A stretch of DNA of 64,000 bases. It comes from Leptospira bourretii. Its GTDB lineage: Bacteria > Spirochaetota > Leptospiria > Leptospirales > Leptospiraceae. The position numbers and the translations under genes were made by a program. The DNA lies in contig NZ_RQFW01000016.1 in the NCBI RefSeq assembly GCF_004770145.1, positions 62,001 through 126,000 on the forward strand. The letters run 5' to 3'. The notes under the pieces were generated by a model. It was not told where the DNA came from. It did no database searches and was given only the letters and a program-made list of their open reading frames with translations. Positions 25,347-34,414 of this stretch are shown piece by piece (within the stretch, counting starts at the first letter, position 1; each line of letters begins with the position of its first letter).

Positions 25347-27500
25347 ATGAATTCCAAAAGAGAATCCCGAGTGCGCTTGGGTTTTACCATGATTTGCAGT
25401 TTTCTGGTTTTGCATTGTTCCGACCAGAAACCGTCCCCATCCCCCATTCTTGGGCTTGTCAGCGCAGGTGCGAGTGAGAGTTCTCAATCGGATTTAATGA
25501 GTTCGTCTGGTGTGAACCGAGCAGTGGTTCCAAATCTAGGTTCGTCGCCCTATTTAGTCGGTGCCGGAATGTATGACATCACGGGCCCCGCAGCAGAAGT
25601 GGGGATGATGGGATTTGCCGAAACAGCACAAAAAACAGAAGGGATTTATATGCGCCTTTGGTCAAGAGCCTATATCATTGGCGATGCTTCCAAACGAGTG
25701 GTATTTGTCAGTGCTGATTTGGGTATGATCTTTCAATCCATCAAACAAGCGGTGAGTAAAAAAATTGCTTTGGATTCGGAACTTTCTCCTTATTACAATG
25801 AAGCCAATGTTTTGCTTTCTGCAACTCATACACATAGTGGTCCTGGTGGTTACTCCCATTATTTTTTATACAATGCAACCACAGCAGGTTTTATCAAAGA
25901 AAACTATGACGTAATTGTGGATGGAATTTATCGTTCTATCAAATTAGCTCACCAAAATCTAGTGCCTGGGAATGTTTATATCAACCAAGGGAACTTAACC
26001 GATGCTAGTAAAAATCGGTCTGCTGTTGCTTACGATAAAAATCCAGTTAGTGAAAGAAACTTTTATGGAACGAACGTAGACCAAACAATGACTTTGTTGA
26101 AACTAGTAGCTGCAGATGGTAGAGAACTAGGAATGGTCAACTGGTTTGCTGTACACCCAACCAACGTAGGTCCAACTAACAAGTTGATTGGCGGTGATAA
26201 TAAGGGACTTGCTTCTTATTTATTTGAAAAGTCAAAAAGTGCAAACTATTCCGCAACCCAAACCTTCGTGGCAGCTTTTGCTCAATCGAATGCTGGTGAC
26301 GTCACACCGAACCTATGGGGTCCTGCTGATGGTGTGAATGATTATGCGCGTCAAAAAATCATTGCTGAAAAACAATTAAACAAAGCACAATCATTGTATT
26401 CTTCTGCCAACACCCAATTGACTGGTTCTGTTGACTTTCGACATACGTATGTTAACTTTTCAAACCTTTATATCAGTAGTTTGGGAACCTCTACTTGCCC
26501 TGCGGGAATGGGTGCTTCTTTTTCTGCTGGGAGTGTGGAAGATAATGCTGTCTCTGTAGACTTTTTTGATGAAGGAACCACGGTTGATTCACTTGATTGG
26601 AATACGAATTCTGCAGATGCATTTAAAGCAAGTTTCCTCGGCGGATTCCTTGGTGTTTTATGGCCTACTTCAGTGAGCGAAGCATATAAACTTTGTCATG
26701 CAGAAAAACCTGTCCTCATTCCTACAGGTGTGGCAAGTTTTGATGGCAATCCTTGGACTCCACCAGTGATTCCGATGCAGATTATAAAAATTGGAAACCT
26801 AGCGATTCTTGCCATTCCTGCCGAAGTGTCCACTATGGCTGGGAGAAGGCTTCGTTCTCTCGTAAAAAATGTTTTGGAAAACGAATACACAGTCGTAGCC
26901 GGACTTTCCAATTCTTATACTTCGTATCTGACAACAAGAGAAGAATACTCTTCACAACAATATGAAGGGGCATCCACACAATTTGGACCGAACACTTTAC
27001 TCGGTTATGAACAAGAATTTGGAAAACTAGCAAGTGCTATGCGAAATGGGGTAACTTCCCCTGCAGGTCCAATCCCACCAGACCTCACCAATTACCAAGC
27101 CACTTTCCAAACGGGTGTTGTTTTTGATGATGTTCCCCTCTTTAAAAGTTTCGGAACAGTATTTACCCAACCTTCAGCTTCTTACAGCAGTGGTGCCACA
27201 GTGAATGCTGTCTTCTGGGGAGCTCATCCGAAAAATAACATGCTCATCGGAAGTAGCTTTGTGGATGTGGAAAAACTAAATGGATCGACATGGTCAGTGG
27301 TGGCAAGGGATTACGATCCATCCACAACATACCGATGGCAACGAGATGGGGTTGCTTATTCCAAAATCAATGTTTCTTGGAATACTACTTCCTTTCCAAC
27401 AGGAACTTACCGGCTCAGACACCGGGGCCATTGGAAATCTGGTTGGACAGGCGCCATCAGTGCCTACCAAGGGGTTACAAACAATTTCACAGTGCAGTAA
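25347..27500 (+). CDS. Neutral ceramidase, lipoprotein
   Basis: Neutral/alkaline ceramidase, a zinc amidase that splits ceramide into sphingosine and fatty acid. The 717-residue product has a lipobox (FLVLHC, near residue 28), AGMYDITGPAAEVGMMGFA at the domain start, zinc-ligand histidines in SATHTHSGPGG and FAVHPTN, SNSYTSYLTTREEY with the ligand Tyr, and a C-terminal Ig-like domain. The hexapeptide usually GDVSPN, whose serine is reported as catalytic, reads GDVTPN here (Thr320). GGAGA precedes the ATG. It pairs with the divergent endoglycoceramidase for outer-surface or periplasmic glycosphingolipid breakdown. A terminator follows. Confidence 0.94.
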   Translation: MNSKRESRVRLGFTMICSFLVLHCSDQKPSPSPILGLVSAGASESSQSDLMSSSGVNRAVVPNLGSSPYLVGAGMYDITGPAAEVGMMGFAETAQKTEGIYMRLWSRAYIIGDASKRVVFVSADLGMIFQSIKQAVSKKIALDSELSPYYNEANVLLSATHTHSGPGGYSHYFLYNATTAGFIKENYDVIVDGIYRSIKLAHQNLVPGNVYINQGNLTDASKNRSAVAYDKNPVSERNFYGTNVDQTMTLLKLVAADGRELGMVNWFAVHPTNVGPTNKLIGGDNKGLASYLFEKSKSANYSATQTFVAAFAQSNAGDVTPNLWGPADGVNDYARQKIIAEKQLNKAQSLYSSANTQLTGSVDFRHTYVNFSNLYISSLGTSTCPAGMGASFSAGSVEDNAVSVDFFDEGTTVDSLDWNTNSADAFKASFLGGFLGVLWPTSVSEAYKLCHAEKPVLIPTGVASFDGNPWTPPVIPMQIIKIGNLAILAIPAEVSTMAGRRLRSLVKNVLENEYTVVAGLSNSYTSYLTTREEYSSQQYEGASTQFGPNTLLGYEQEFGKLASAMRNGVTSPAGPIPPDLTNYQATFQTGVVFDDVPLFKSFGTVFTQPSASYSSGATVNAVFWGAHPKNNMLIGSSFVDVEKLNGSTWSVVARDYDPSTTYRWQRDGVAYSKINVSWNTTSFPTGTYRLRHRGHWKSGWTGAISAYQGVTNNFTVQ

Positions 27501-27517
27501 TATCTGAACACTCACTC

Positions 27518-27552
27518 ACCTGACCCGTAAAAAAGGTCAGGTATTTTCTTTG
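27518..27552 (+). terminator. Rho-independent terminator of the ceramidase gene
   Basis: ACCTGACC (27518-27525) pairs perfectly with GGTCAGGT (27535-27542) over a 9-base A-rich loop and is followed by ATTTTCTTT. It lies 17 bases after the ceramidase stop. Confidence 0.85.
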
Positions 27553-27594
27553 CAACGGGATTGACTAGGTAAGATTTTCTAGAACGCTCGTACT

Positions 27595-28254
27595 ATGGAT
27601 AAATTGGTAGACGCATCCTTATCTCCTGACCTTGCTTCCAGGCCCTTCAAGTTCACAAGCAAACAGGGAAGAAACAGACGCACACAATTATTAACAATTG
27701 CTTTGGAATTCCTTCGTGAAAAATCTCCAGAAGAGATTAGTTTTGCAGACATTTGCAAAGAAGCCAAAATCCCGAGGCCATCTGCTTATCATTTTTTTCC
27801 CAACGTGGAAGCCATTTTCCATGGGATTCGGTTGTTGCATTCAGAAAGCCTTATCGAAAAATCTTTGTTATTAAAACGAGAATCCTTTGATTCCTGGAAA
27901 ACATATATTGAAAGATCGATTGATGTTGCGGTAGAAGTAACCAATAAAGAAAGGGCATTCCCTCGATTGATTTATGGTTATCGAATGAGTAACCCTGAGA
28001 TGCGCCAAGTGGGCCAGGAATTGGATGCAAAACTAGCAAACCTTGCCAAACTCGGGCTTATGGATCGGTTTGAATTGCCTGAATTAGAACAGGCAGACCA
28101 AATCTTCGGAGTTGCTTTTTCGATTGCCGATTCACTCTTAAAACATTCCTACAGAACCTATGGTGACTTCACAACTTGGATGGTGAGTGAAACTAAAAAA
28201 GCAACAATTTCCTATTTAAAAAACTATTTACCGGAAGTTTGCAAACCAAAGTAA
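27595..28254 (+). CDS. TetR-family transcriptional regulator
   Basis: A 219-residue TetR-type repressor: N-terminal helix-turn-helix (about 28-75; FADICKEAKIPRPSAYHFFP holds the recognition helix) and an all-alpha ligand domain. It lies just downstream of the ceramidase gene, after the terminator, and convergent with a lipoprotein gene. It may control the glycosphingolipid genes through the repeated palindromes at 24978 and 25201, but no copy of that palindrome occurs before this gene, so the link rests on position only. Start ATG at 27595 has no clear ribosome-binding site. Confidence 0.9.
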   Translation: MDKLVDASLSPDLASRPFKFTSKQGRNRRTQLLTIALEFLREKSPEEISFADICKEAKIPRPSAYHFFPNVEAIFHGIRLLHSESLIEKSLLLKRESFDSWKTYIERSIDVAVEVTNKERAFPRLIYGYRMSNPEMRQVGQELDAKLANLAKLGLMDRFELPELEQADQIFGVAFSIADSLLKHSYRTYGDFTTWMVSETKKATISYLKNYLPEVCKPK

Positions 28255-28258
28255 AAAT

Positions 28259-29740
28259 TTAGTAATTACCTGAATAAGTGGGTCCGCCAGTGGTTCCCCC
28301 GTTAATAGTTGTTATGCTGTTTATGGGGTTAAATCCTTGATCATAGTAAAGTGCGGTTTGGCAACCGAAAAGTCTGTTTCCATTAAAACTAATCGGACTT
28401 GATCCTCCATCTTCATACAAACAATACTGAATGGAACCACCGGAAGTAAAAAGTGTGTTGAACTGATAATTCCCGACATCACTGCCGCCTGCACCATGAT
28501 ATATCGCATAACTAGTCATACCTGATCCACCATTCAGAATGTTGCTAGTGACAATCGAATTGGAAGGATGGCTTGTGTTAAATGCATAAGAAATATTTCC
28601 TGTACCTCCATCAACGGCATTGTTAACAATCGTTGGCGTATTTGCATGAGGCGAATTATAAATTCCGTGGGAAGAACTATTGGCAACTCCGCCATAAATG
28701 ATATTGTACACCACAGTCGGTGAGGAACTATCTTGGACTAAGACTCCAAAAGTATTTGAGAGCGAAGAATTTCCCCCTTGAATCGTATTATTGGAAATGA
28801 ATGCCGAAGAAGTGGAAAGAAAAATAACGGCGGACATTGCATTACTGACAACACCTCCTTCCAATCGGTTGTTTGTGATTGAGGGCGATCCCAATAAACA
28901 GTTGAAGGCAATGGATGCTGTAGGAGCATTCGGGTTTGATGCACCTCTAATGGTAAATCCATCCACCACTGTAGAGGTTGTGATGGTTGCCCCGGCATTG
29001 ACTGCGATGGAATCGGCGTTTGCCGTTGCTGTATCTGTAATCCTAACAACGTAAACACTAGAATTACGATTTAAAAATCCAGAACTAAACCCACCGTATA
29101 AAGAAACATTATTTACCAGATTCACTTGAGTTCCGAGTCCACTGTCCACAGGATAGTTTCCTTCCGAAACAAAAACAGCCGCTGGTGGAGTTGCTCCTGT
29201 AATGGCAGAAGTAATTGTGAGTTTTGTATTCCCGGGAGTCGTTCCTAAATTTCCATCATTCCCAGAAGGACTTACATAATATAAATTGGTATTTGCAGCA
29301 AGAACAGTGTAATTTCCGCTGATAGGTGGTAAATGAATTCCAAGTGAATCTGTTGCATCCAAATTGAAGGAATGAGTTCCGACTGGGATGGAACCCGAAA
29401 GAACCACAGTGTCATTGGCGACGTAAGTGTCTGACCAAACCGGCATTAGACTAACTCCAAGAGTGGCAGTTAAAGAATTTGGATTCATAGTCCGACTGAA
29501 TAGAATTTGGATTTTAGAATTAGAGAGAATGACATTCCCGAGAGAGGGAGTGATGGCCGCTGTAGGGCTCCCATAAAGCCCCAAAAGGAGACCAAGTTGT
29601 TTTAGTTTGTCATTTTTTTTGGTTGGGTCGAGGTCCAAAATTTCCCTAACAATTGGGTTTAACAAACAATGGAATTGAAAACAAATCAGAACGAAAACAA
29701 ATAGAAAAGAGACCCTTCCGTTTTTTCTATATTTTCGCAT
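28259..29740 (-). CDS. Right-handed beta-helix lipoprotein with Ig-like domain
   Basis: A 493-residue surface-type lipoprotein: lipobox near FQFHC (Cys24), an SbsA/Ig-like domain (about 60-145; IQILFSRTMNPNSLTATLGV), then NLYYVSPSGNDGNLGTTPGN, the entry sequence of DUF1565/pectate-lyase-like beta-helices, followed by many short turns of the type SPSITNNRLEGG and SAFISNNTIQGG. Such helices bind or cleave polysaccharide, but no catalytic residues stand out. Convergent with the TetR gene four bases away. A hairpin abuts its start codon. Confidence 0.82.
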   Translation of the reverse strand: MRKYRKNGRVSFLFVFVLICFQFHCLLNPIVREILDLDPTKKNDKLKQLGLLLGLYGSPTAAITPSLGNVILSNSKIQILFSRTMNPNSLTATLGVSLMPVWSDTYVANDTVVLSGSIPVGTHSFNLDATDSLGIHLPPISGNYTVLAANTNLYYVSPSGNDGNLGTTPGNTKLTITSAITGATPPAAVFVSEGNYPVDSGLGTQVNLVNNVSLYGGFSSGFLNRNSSVYVVRITDTATANADSIAVNAGATITTSTVVDGFTIRGASNPNAPTASIAFNCLLGSPSITNNRLEGGVVSNAMSAVIFLSTSSAFISNNTIQGGNSSLSNTFGVLVQDSSSPTVVYNIIYGGVANSSSHGIYNSPHANTPTIVNNAVDGGTGNISYAFNTSHPSNSIVTSNILNGGSGMTSYAIYHGAGGSDVGNYQFNTLFTSGGSIQYCLYEDGGSSPISFNGNRLFGCQTALYYDQGFNPINSITTINGGTTGGPTYSGNY

Positions 29741-29741
29741 A

Positions 29742-29759
29742 ACACAACCAGAGTTGTGT
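29742..29759 (-). promoter_or_regulatory. Palindrome at the start of the beta-helix lipoprotein gene
   Basis: ACACAAC (29742-29748) and GTTGTGT (29753-29759) form a perfect 7-4-7 inverted repeat ending one base before the start codon on the minus strand. It occupies the place of a ribosome-binding site, so it may be an operator or an RNA hairpin limiting translation. Confidence 0.45.
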
Positions 29760-29857
29760 AGGATATGTTATTTTGTCAATCAGGCAATTCATATATCAAT
29801 TTAGATTGGACAGTTTGTTCGAAGAAAGGAGAGGATTTATAACCTGAAAGTTCTGGG

Positions 29858-30541
29858 TTATACGGATTTCATTCCAACGTAGGCATACTCTGTTACCGTT
29901 TGGATGAATTTTTCCATTTCTTTTGGGTCGTTTTTCATCTGCAAACGGCCTTCTAAGAATAACATAGCAATTCCGTGAATCATCGCCCAAGAAGCTAAGG
30001 TTTTTTCTCTGGTATTTCCTTTTTCTAAATGTCCCAAAGATTGGCCCATTCGAATGATCTCATGTAACTGGCGATAGGTTCTCCTGGAAACAGCAAGTAA
30101 TGTTGGATGGGTCTTTGCATCCACTCCCGTTCCACCAAACATTATCCTTGCGAACTGCCTGTTTTCCATAATAAACTGGAAGTAGGTCCAACCGAGGGCT
30201 CTATATCTTCCTTTAAAGTCTTGGTCAGTTTTTTCTAATTCTTTTTGATAAGTTTCAAAATACTTTTGGAATCCGATTTCGGCTAAGGCTGAAAACAAAG
30301 CATGTTTATTTTCAAAATGGTGGTAGGTGGCGACATGGCTCACTCCTGCTTTTGCGGCCACTTTGCGGAGTGAGATATCTTCGAGAGAAGTGGTTCCGAG
30401 AAGTTCCAAACCTGCTTGGACCAATGCTTCTTTTACATTCATTCCATTTTCTTTTGAAGGGCGGCCTATGGCCTTCGGTTTTTTCTGTATGGTTTTTTTT
30501 CTCGAAATCGCCATTTCCCCCATTTTCACTTCGGCTCTCAT
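29858..30541 (-). CDS. TetR-family regulator of the fadH operon
   Basis: A 227-residue TetR protein: a basic N-tail, helix-turn-helix (about 45-85; ISLRKVAAKAGVSHVATYHH) and a C-terminal WHG-type ligand domain (YFQFIMENRQFARIMFGG). It is divergent from fadH, and two matching palindromes lie between them, so it very likely represses both itself and the fatty-acid genes, with an acyl-CoA-like ligand as inducer by analogy. Internal starts at residues 7 and 10 are possible; the tenth has a G-rich stretch just upstream. Confidence 0.9.
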   Translation of the reverse strand: MRAEVKMGEMAISRKKTIQKKPKAIGRPSKENGMNVKEALVQAGLELLGTTSLEDISLRKVAAKAGVSHVATYHHFENKHALFSALAEIGFQKYFETYQKELEKTDQDFKGRYRALGWTYFQFIMENRQFARIMFGGTGVDAKTHPTLLAVSRRTYRQLHEIIRMGQSLGHLEKGNTREKTLASWAMIHGIAMLFLEGRLQMKNDPKEMEKFIQTVTEYAYVGMKSV

Positions 30542-30556
30542 AATGACTAGTGTTAA

Positions 30557-30612
30557 TTACCATTGGTAATTTTAGAACTTGCTTTCAAAATTCAAAATAT
30601 TACCAATGGTAA
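30557..30612. promoter_or_regulatory. Twin TetR operators between tetR and fadH
   Basis: TTACCATTGGTAA (30557-30569) and TTACCAATGGTAA (30600-30612) are both perfect 6-1-6 palindromes with identical arms, centres 43 bp apart (about four turns). One lies by the tetR start and the other 27 bases before fadH. I saw no other copy in the window. Confidence 0.85.
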
Positions 30613-30639
30613 ATTAATTCAAACTAGGAAATTGTCAGA

Positions 30640-32637
30640 ATGAATCCAGCATTTTCACCGATCCAAATTGGTAATTTTACCCTCCCCAACCGTTTTATTA
30701 TGGGCTCCATGCATCTTGGTGTGGAAGGAGAAACCGGCACAGCCGAAAGGATGGCCGCTTTTTATGGCAAACGTTTCGACGGGGGCGTAGGTCTTATCGT
30801 GACCGGTGGGATCAGCGTGAATGAAGAGGGAAAAGGATCTCGGACTTTTTTTAACATCCAAAAAGAAGAACATTTTAATGAATTAAAACGTATGAATGAA
30901 CTCCTCTCAGGTAAGGGGGCCATGTGCGCCCAACTTTTCCATGCAGGTCGTTATGCTGCAGATAGAAATTGTGTGGCTCCGTCTGCCATTCGTGCACCAA
31001 TCAATCGTTATGTGCCAAAAGCTCTAACAGAAGACCAGTGTTGGAAAACCATAGAAGACTTCGGAGTGGCGGCAAAACTCGCACGAGAAAGTGGATTTGG
31101 TGCCGTTGAGATTATGGGGAGCGAAGGTTATTTATTAAACCAATTTTTTTCTCCAGTAACCAACCAGAGAGATGATTATTTTGGCGGGGATGCAGAACGC
31201 CGGATGAACTTTTCCATAGAAGTCCTTCGTGTCGTGAAAAAACAACTTCCTGAAGGTTTTCCTGTTATTTTTCGTATGTCAGGGATAGATCTGATTCCTG
31301 GAAACCCAAACTTTGAAGAAGTTATTCAGCTAGCACAAGTTTTGCGGGATGAAAAAGTTTCTGCTTTGAATATTGGTATCGGTTGGCATGAATCTAGAGT
31401 TCCTACCATTAGCCAACTGGTTCCGAGAGGGGCTTGGGTTCCCATAGCAAGTCGGATCAAGGAAAAGGTCACTGGGGTTCCCATCATAGCATCGAACCGA
31501 GTGAATGATCCCATCACCATGCAAAAAGTTTTTGATGAAAATAGGGCCGATATCATTTCAATGGCAAGACCATTTCTTGCAGATCCATCCATTGTCAAAA
31601 AATTCCAAACCGGAATGTCAAATCGAATCAACACTTGTGTCGCTTGTAACCAAGCCTGTCTTGATCATGCCTTCCAAGAAAAATTTGTTTCCTGTATTGT
31701 GAACCCAGAAGCAGTCCATGAATTAGAATTTTCGAAACCTAAAACCACTGATCCTAAAAAAGTTCTCGTGATCGGAACAGGGCCTGCAGGGCTTGAGGCA
31801 GCACGCGCCAGTGCAAACCTTGGCCACAAAGTCACTCTTGTGGAAAAAGCCAATGTCCTTGGTGGTCAATTCCAGTTGGCATCTAACATTCCAGGTAAGT
31901 CAGAATTCAAAGAAACCATTCGATATTTTGCCAACGAACTACCTGCACTTGGAGTTGAGATTCGATTGAATACAAATGCAACCTTAACATTGTTAGAAAC
32001 AGAAAATCCTGATGTTACTATATTTGCCAGCGGTGTGAAACCACGTGAGTTTTCTTTAAAAGGACTAGAAAATCTTCCATCAGGAAATTATACTGAGTAT
32101 CTCACTGGAAAATTCAAACCAGGAAAACGTGTAGCAGTGATTGGTGGAGGAGGGATTGGTGTGGATGTGGCCCATAGATTGACGGAAGAAGAAGATCCAA
32201 CTTTAAATTCCTATGATAAAAAATACAATATCAGTTCCTTTACCAATGCTGGGGTTCAGAAAGAAAAAGCACATAGGGATGTTGCTGTCTTTCGTAGGAA
32301 TGGAAAACACGGAGCAGGGCTTGGGCCTACTACATTTTGGGCCCTCAAACAAGAGTTAGAATCTGTGGGAGTGGAATTTTACCAAGGCCTTACTTACAAA
32401 GAAGTCACAAAAGAAGGTTTAAAAGTGGAACTAAAAAATGGAGAAGAGTTTTTGTATCCTTGTGATTCACTGATTTTATGTGTGGGTCAGGAAAAAGAAA
32501 ACTCTGTATTAGATGAATTCAAATCTAAATACCCAAATAAACAAACCATTGTGATTGGTGGGGCAAAAGATCCAAAAAATATCGATGCCAAACGAGCATT
32601 TTTAGAAGGTTTAGAAGCAGCGCATAGCATTCATTAG
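30640..32637 (+). CDS. fadH: 2,4-dienoyl-CoA reductase (NADPH)
   Basis: FAD/FMN/4Fe-4S enzyme that removes double bonds during beta-oxidation of unsaturated fatty acids. Length 665 residues against about 671 in E. coli. Order: Old-Yellow-Enzyme barrel (1 to about 330; NRFIMGSMHLGVEG, AQLFHAGRYA, GYLLNQFFSPVTNQR), iron-sulfur cysteines in CVACNQACLDH with a further Cys in FVSCIVNP, FAD motif VLVIGTGPAGLEAARAS, and NADPH motif VAVIGGGGIGVDVAH. AGGAAA precedes the ATG. An acyl-CoA dehydrogenase gene follows nine bases later, and TetR operators lie upstream. Firm call. Confidence 0.95.
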   Translation: MNPAFSPIQIGNFTLPNRFIMGSMHLGVEGETGTAERMAAFYGKRFDGGVGLIVTGGISVNEEGKGSRTFFNIQKEEHFNELKRMNELLSGKGAMCAQLFHAGRYAADRNCVAPSAIRAPINRYVPKALTEDQCWKTIEDFGVAAKLARESGFGAVEIMGSEGYLLNQFFSPVTNQRDDYFGGDAERRMNFSIEVLRVVKKQLPEGFPVIFRMSGIDLIPGNPNFEEVIQLAQVLRDEKVSALNIGIGWHESRVPTISQLVPRGAWVPIASRIKEKVTGVPIIASNRVNDPITMQKVFDENRADIISMARPFLADPSIVKKFQTGMSNRINTCVACNQACLDHAFQEKFVSCIVNPEAVHELEFSKPKTTDPKKVLVIGTGPAGLEAARASANLGHKVTLVEKANVLGGQFQLASNIPGKSEFKETIRYFANELPALGVEIRLNTNATLTLLETENPDVTIFASGVKPREFSLKGLENLPSGNYTEYLTGKFKPGKRVAVIGGGGIGVDVAHRLTEEEDPTLNSYDKKYNISSFTNAGVQKEKAHRDVAVFRRNGKHGAGLGPTTFWALKQELESVGVEFYQGLTYKEVTKEGLKVELKNGEEFLYPCDSLILCVGQEKENSVLDEFKSKYPNKQTIVIGGAKDPKNIDAKRAFLEGLEAAHSIH

Positions 32638-32646
32638 GAGAAAAAA

Positions 32647-34395
32647 ATGATCGCAAATAACTATTTTTCAGAAGACGAAGACTTACAGGTAATTTTTAAC
32701 CAACTTCTTGATTGGGATTCCATCATCAAAGAAACAGAAGGGGAAGGTTTTTTTGACCACCAAACATTTGTAAAAACAAATAACCCTCGTTATGAAATGG
32801 CTCCTTCTACAAAAGAAGAAGCAATCGAACTATATACTTCTAGTTTGGAAGCAATGGGTGATTTTTTTGGAAACGATGTGTCCCAAAAATCTCAGACAAT
32901 GGATCGTAATGAATTAAAGTATTCCAATGGAAAGGTGATTTTTCCTAAAGAAACCATCGAGGTTTATGAAAAGTTTCGAAACACCGGTCTTATGGCGTAT
33001 TCTCTTTCGAGAGAAGCAGGTGGTCTTGCTTTCCCGGCAACAGTAGGCGCACTGTATGCGATGCTTATGGCTCGCGCTGATGTTGCTTTTTGTATGACGA
33101 CTACCTTACTCAACTTAGCACAAATTGTGGACCGGTTTGGAACACCCGAACAGGTAGAAACCTATGCCACCAAGGCTGCCACTGGAGAGTGTTTGTTTGC
33201 AATGTCCCTCACGGAACCTGATTATGGATCAGACCTAAACAATGTAAGAACTGTTGCGGTGAAACAAGAAGATGGAAGTTACCGCTTAACAGGAACCAAA
33301 CGGTTCATCTCACAAGGTTGTGGGCTTGGTGATCATCCAGCCCTTCTTCTCACTCTGGCACGCACTGGAAAATCGGAAGGTGGGGCGAGAGGACTTTCTG
33401 TATTCATTGTTAAAAGTGAAGATGTATTTGTTGCAGGTATCGAAAAGAAAATGGGGATTCATGCTTCTCCCACTTGTGAAATTGTCTATGAAAACACTTA
33501 CGGGGAAATTTTAGGAGAAGAAGGACTTGGTCTCACTCGTTATACTGCAGGAATGACAAACTTTATGCGACTTGTTTCTGCCTCCGGTGGTTGTGGTGGG
33601 GGAGCTGCTGCTTATTTTGAATGTGTGAAGTATGCAGGTGAAAGAAAACAATTTGGAAAACCCATTGGTGAAATTCCTGCAGTGGCAGAGATGATTCATA
33701 AAATCAAACGGGAAACCAACGCAATGCGACTTCTCACTTTAGAAACAGCTCGTGTGATTGATATGTACCAACACCATCAAATTCGGATGGAAAAAGTTGG
33801 GAAAGACGATAGGGAAATTCGAAAAGACGAAAAGGTAAAGTATTGGTCTACACTTGCTTCCACTCTCACTCCGATGGCAAAGTATTATAGTTCGGAAGAA
33901 GGACATAAATGTACCAATCTCGCTGTGCAAGTGTTTGGTGGTGCAGGTTACACAGAAGATTACGATATTTCTCGTATGTTTAGGGACTCTCGAATCAATA
34001 CGATTTATGAAGGCACAAGTCAAATCCATGTTCGTATTGCTACAGGTGCCATTCTTGCCGGTATGGCAGGCGATGGAAATTTCAGAAAGTATCTCAATTC
34101 TTTGAAAGCGGAGATCCCAACTCCATCTTCTTTTCTATTGGAACAAGAAAGAGTTTTGGAAGAATCCATTCGTGTGATGCGAAACATCCAAGAAGAAGTG
34201 AGAAAAGAAACAGTCGCAGAAAACTTAATGATCCAGATGACTCGTTACATCTGTAGTTTGTTATACGAAAAATCAATTTCAAAAATTAAGGACTCTAAGG
34301 TCAAAGAAACTTGGGAAAAAGATTGCCGGGCCTATGTCATTGATAGTGCTGCCATTGCGCAGTCTTCTTTGTATCGAATTCAAAATTTTGGATAA
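32647..34395 (+). CDS. Acyl-CoA dehydrogenase
   Basis: FAD enzyme for the first step of beta-oxidation. The 582-residue product, longer than the classic ~380-residue enzymes and like the large ACAD subgroup, has an extra N-terminal segment, then the typical blocks: AMSLTEPDYGSDLNNV (FAD contact), RFISQGCGLGDHPALLL, KQFGKPIGEIPAV, VFGGAGYTEDYDISRMFRDS and INTIYEGTSQIH, where the Glu of YEGT is the expected base. It starts nine bases after fadH with GGAG nearby, so both are made together under the TetR regulator. Chain-length preference unknown. Its end is 19 bases from a convergent gene. Confidence 0.93.
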   Translation: MIANNYFSEDEDLQVIFNQLLDWDSIIKETEGEGFFDHQTFVKTNNPRYEMAPSTKEEAIELYTSSLEAMGDFFGNDVSQKSQTMDRNELKYSNGKVIFPKETIEVYEKFRNTGLMAYSLSREAGGLAFPATVGALYAMLMARADVAFCMTTTLLNLAQIVDRFGTPEQVETYATKAATGECLFAMSLTEPDYGSDLNNVRTVAVKQEDGSYRLTGTKRFISQGCGLGDHPALLLTLARTGKSEGGARGLSVFIVKSEDVFVAGIEKKMGIHASPTCEIVYENTYGEILGEEGLGLTRYTAGMTNFMRLVSASGGCGGGAAAYFECVKYAGERKQFGKPIGEIPAVAEMIHKIKRETNAMRLLTLETARVIDMYQHHQIRMEKVGKDDREIRKDEKVKYWSTLASTLTPMAKYYSSEEGHKCTNLAVQVFGGAGYTEDYDISRMFRDSRINTIYEGTSQIHVRIATGAILAGMAGDGNFRKYLNSLKAEIPTPSSFLLEQERVLEESIRVMRNIQEEVRKETVAENLMIQMTRYICSLLYEKSISKIKDSKVKETWEKDCRAYVIDSAAIAQSSLYRIQNFG

Positions 34396-34414
34396 AATGA
34401 TAGTCTAGAGTTTT

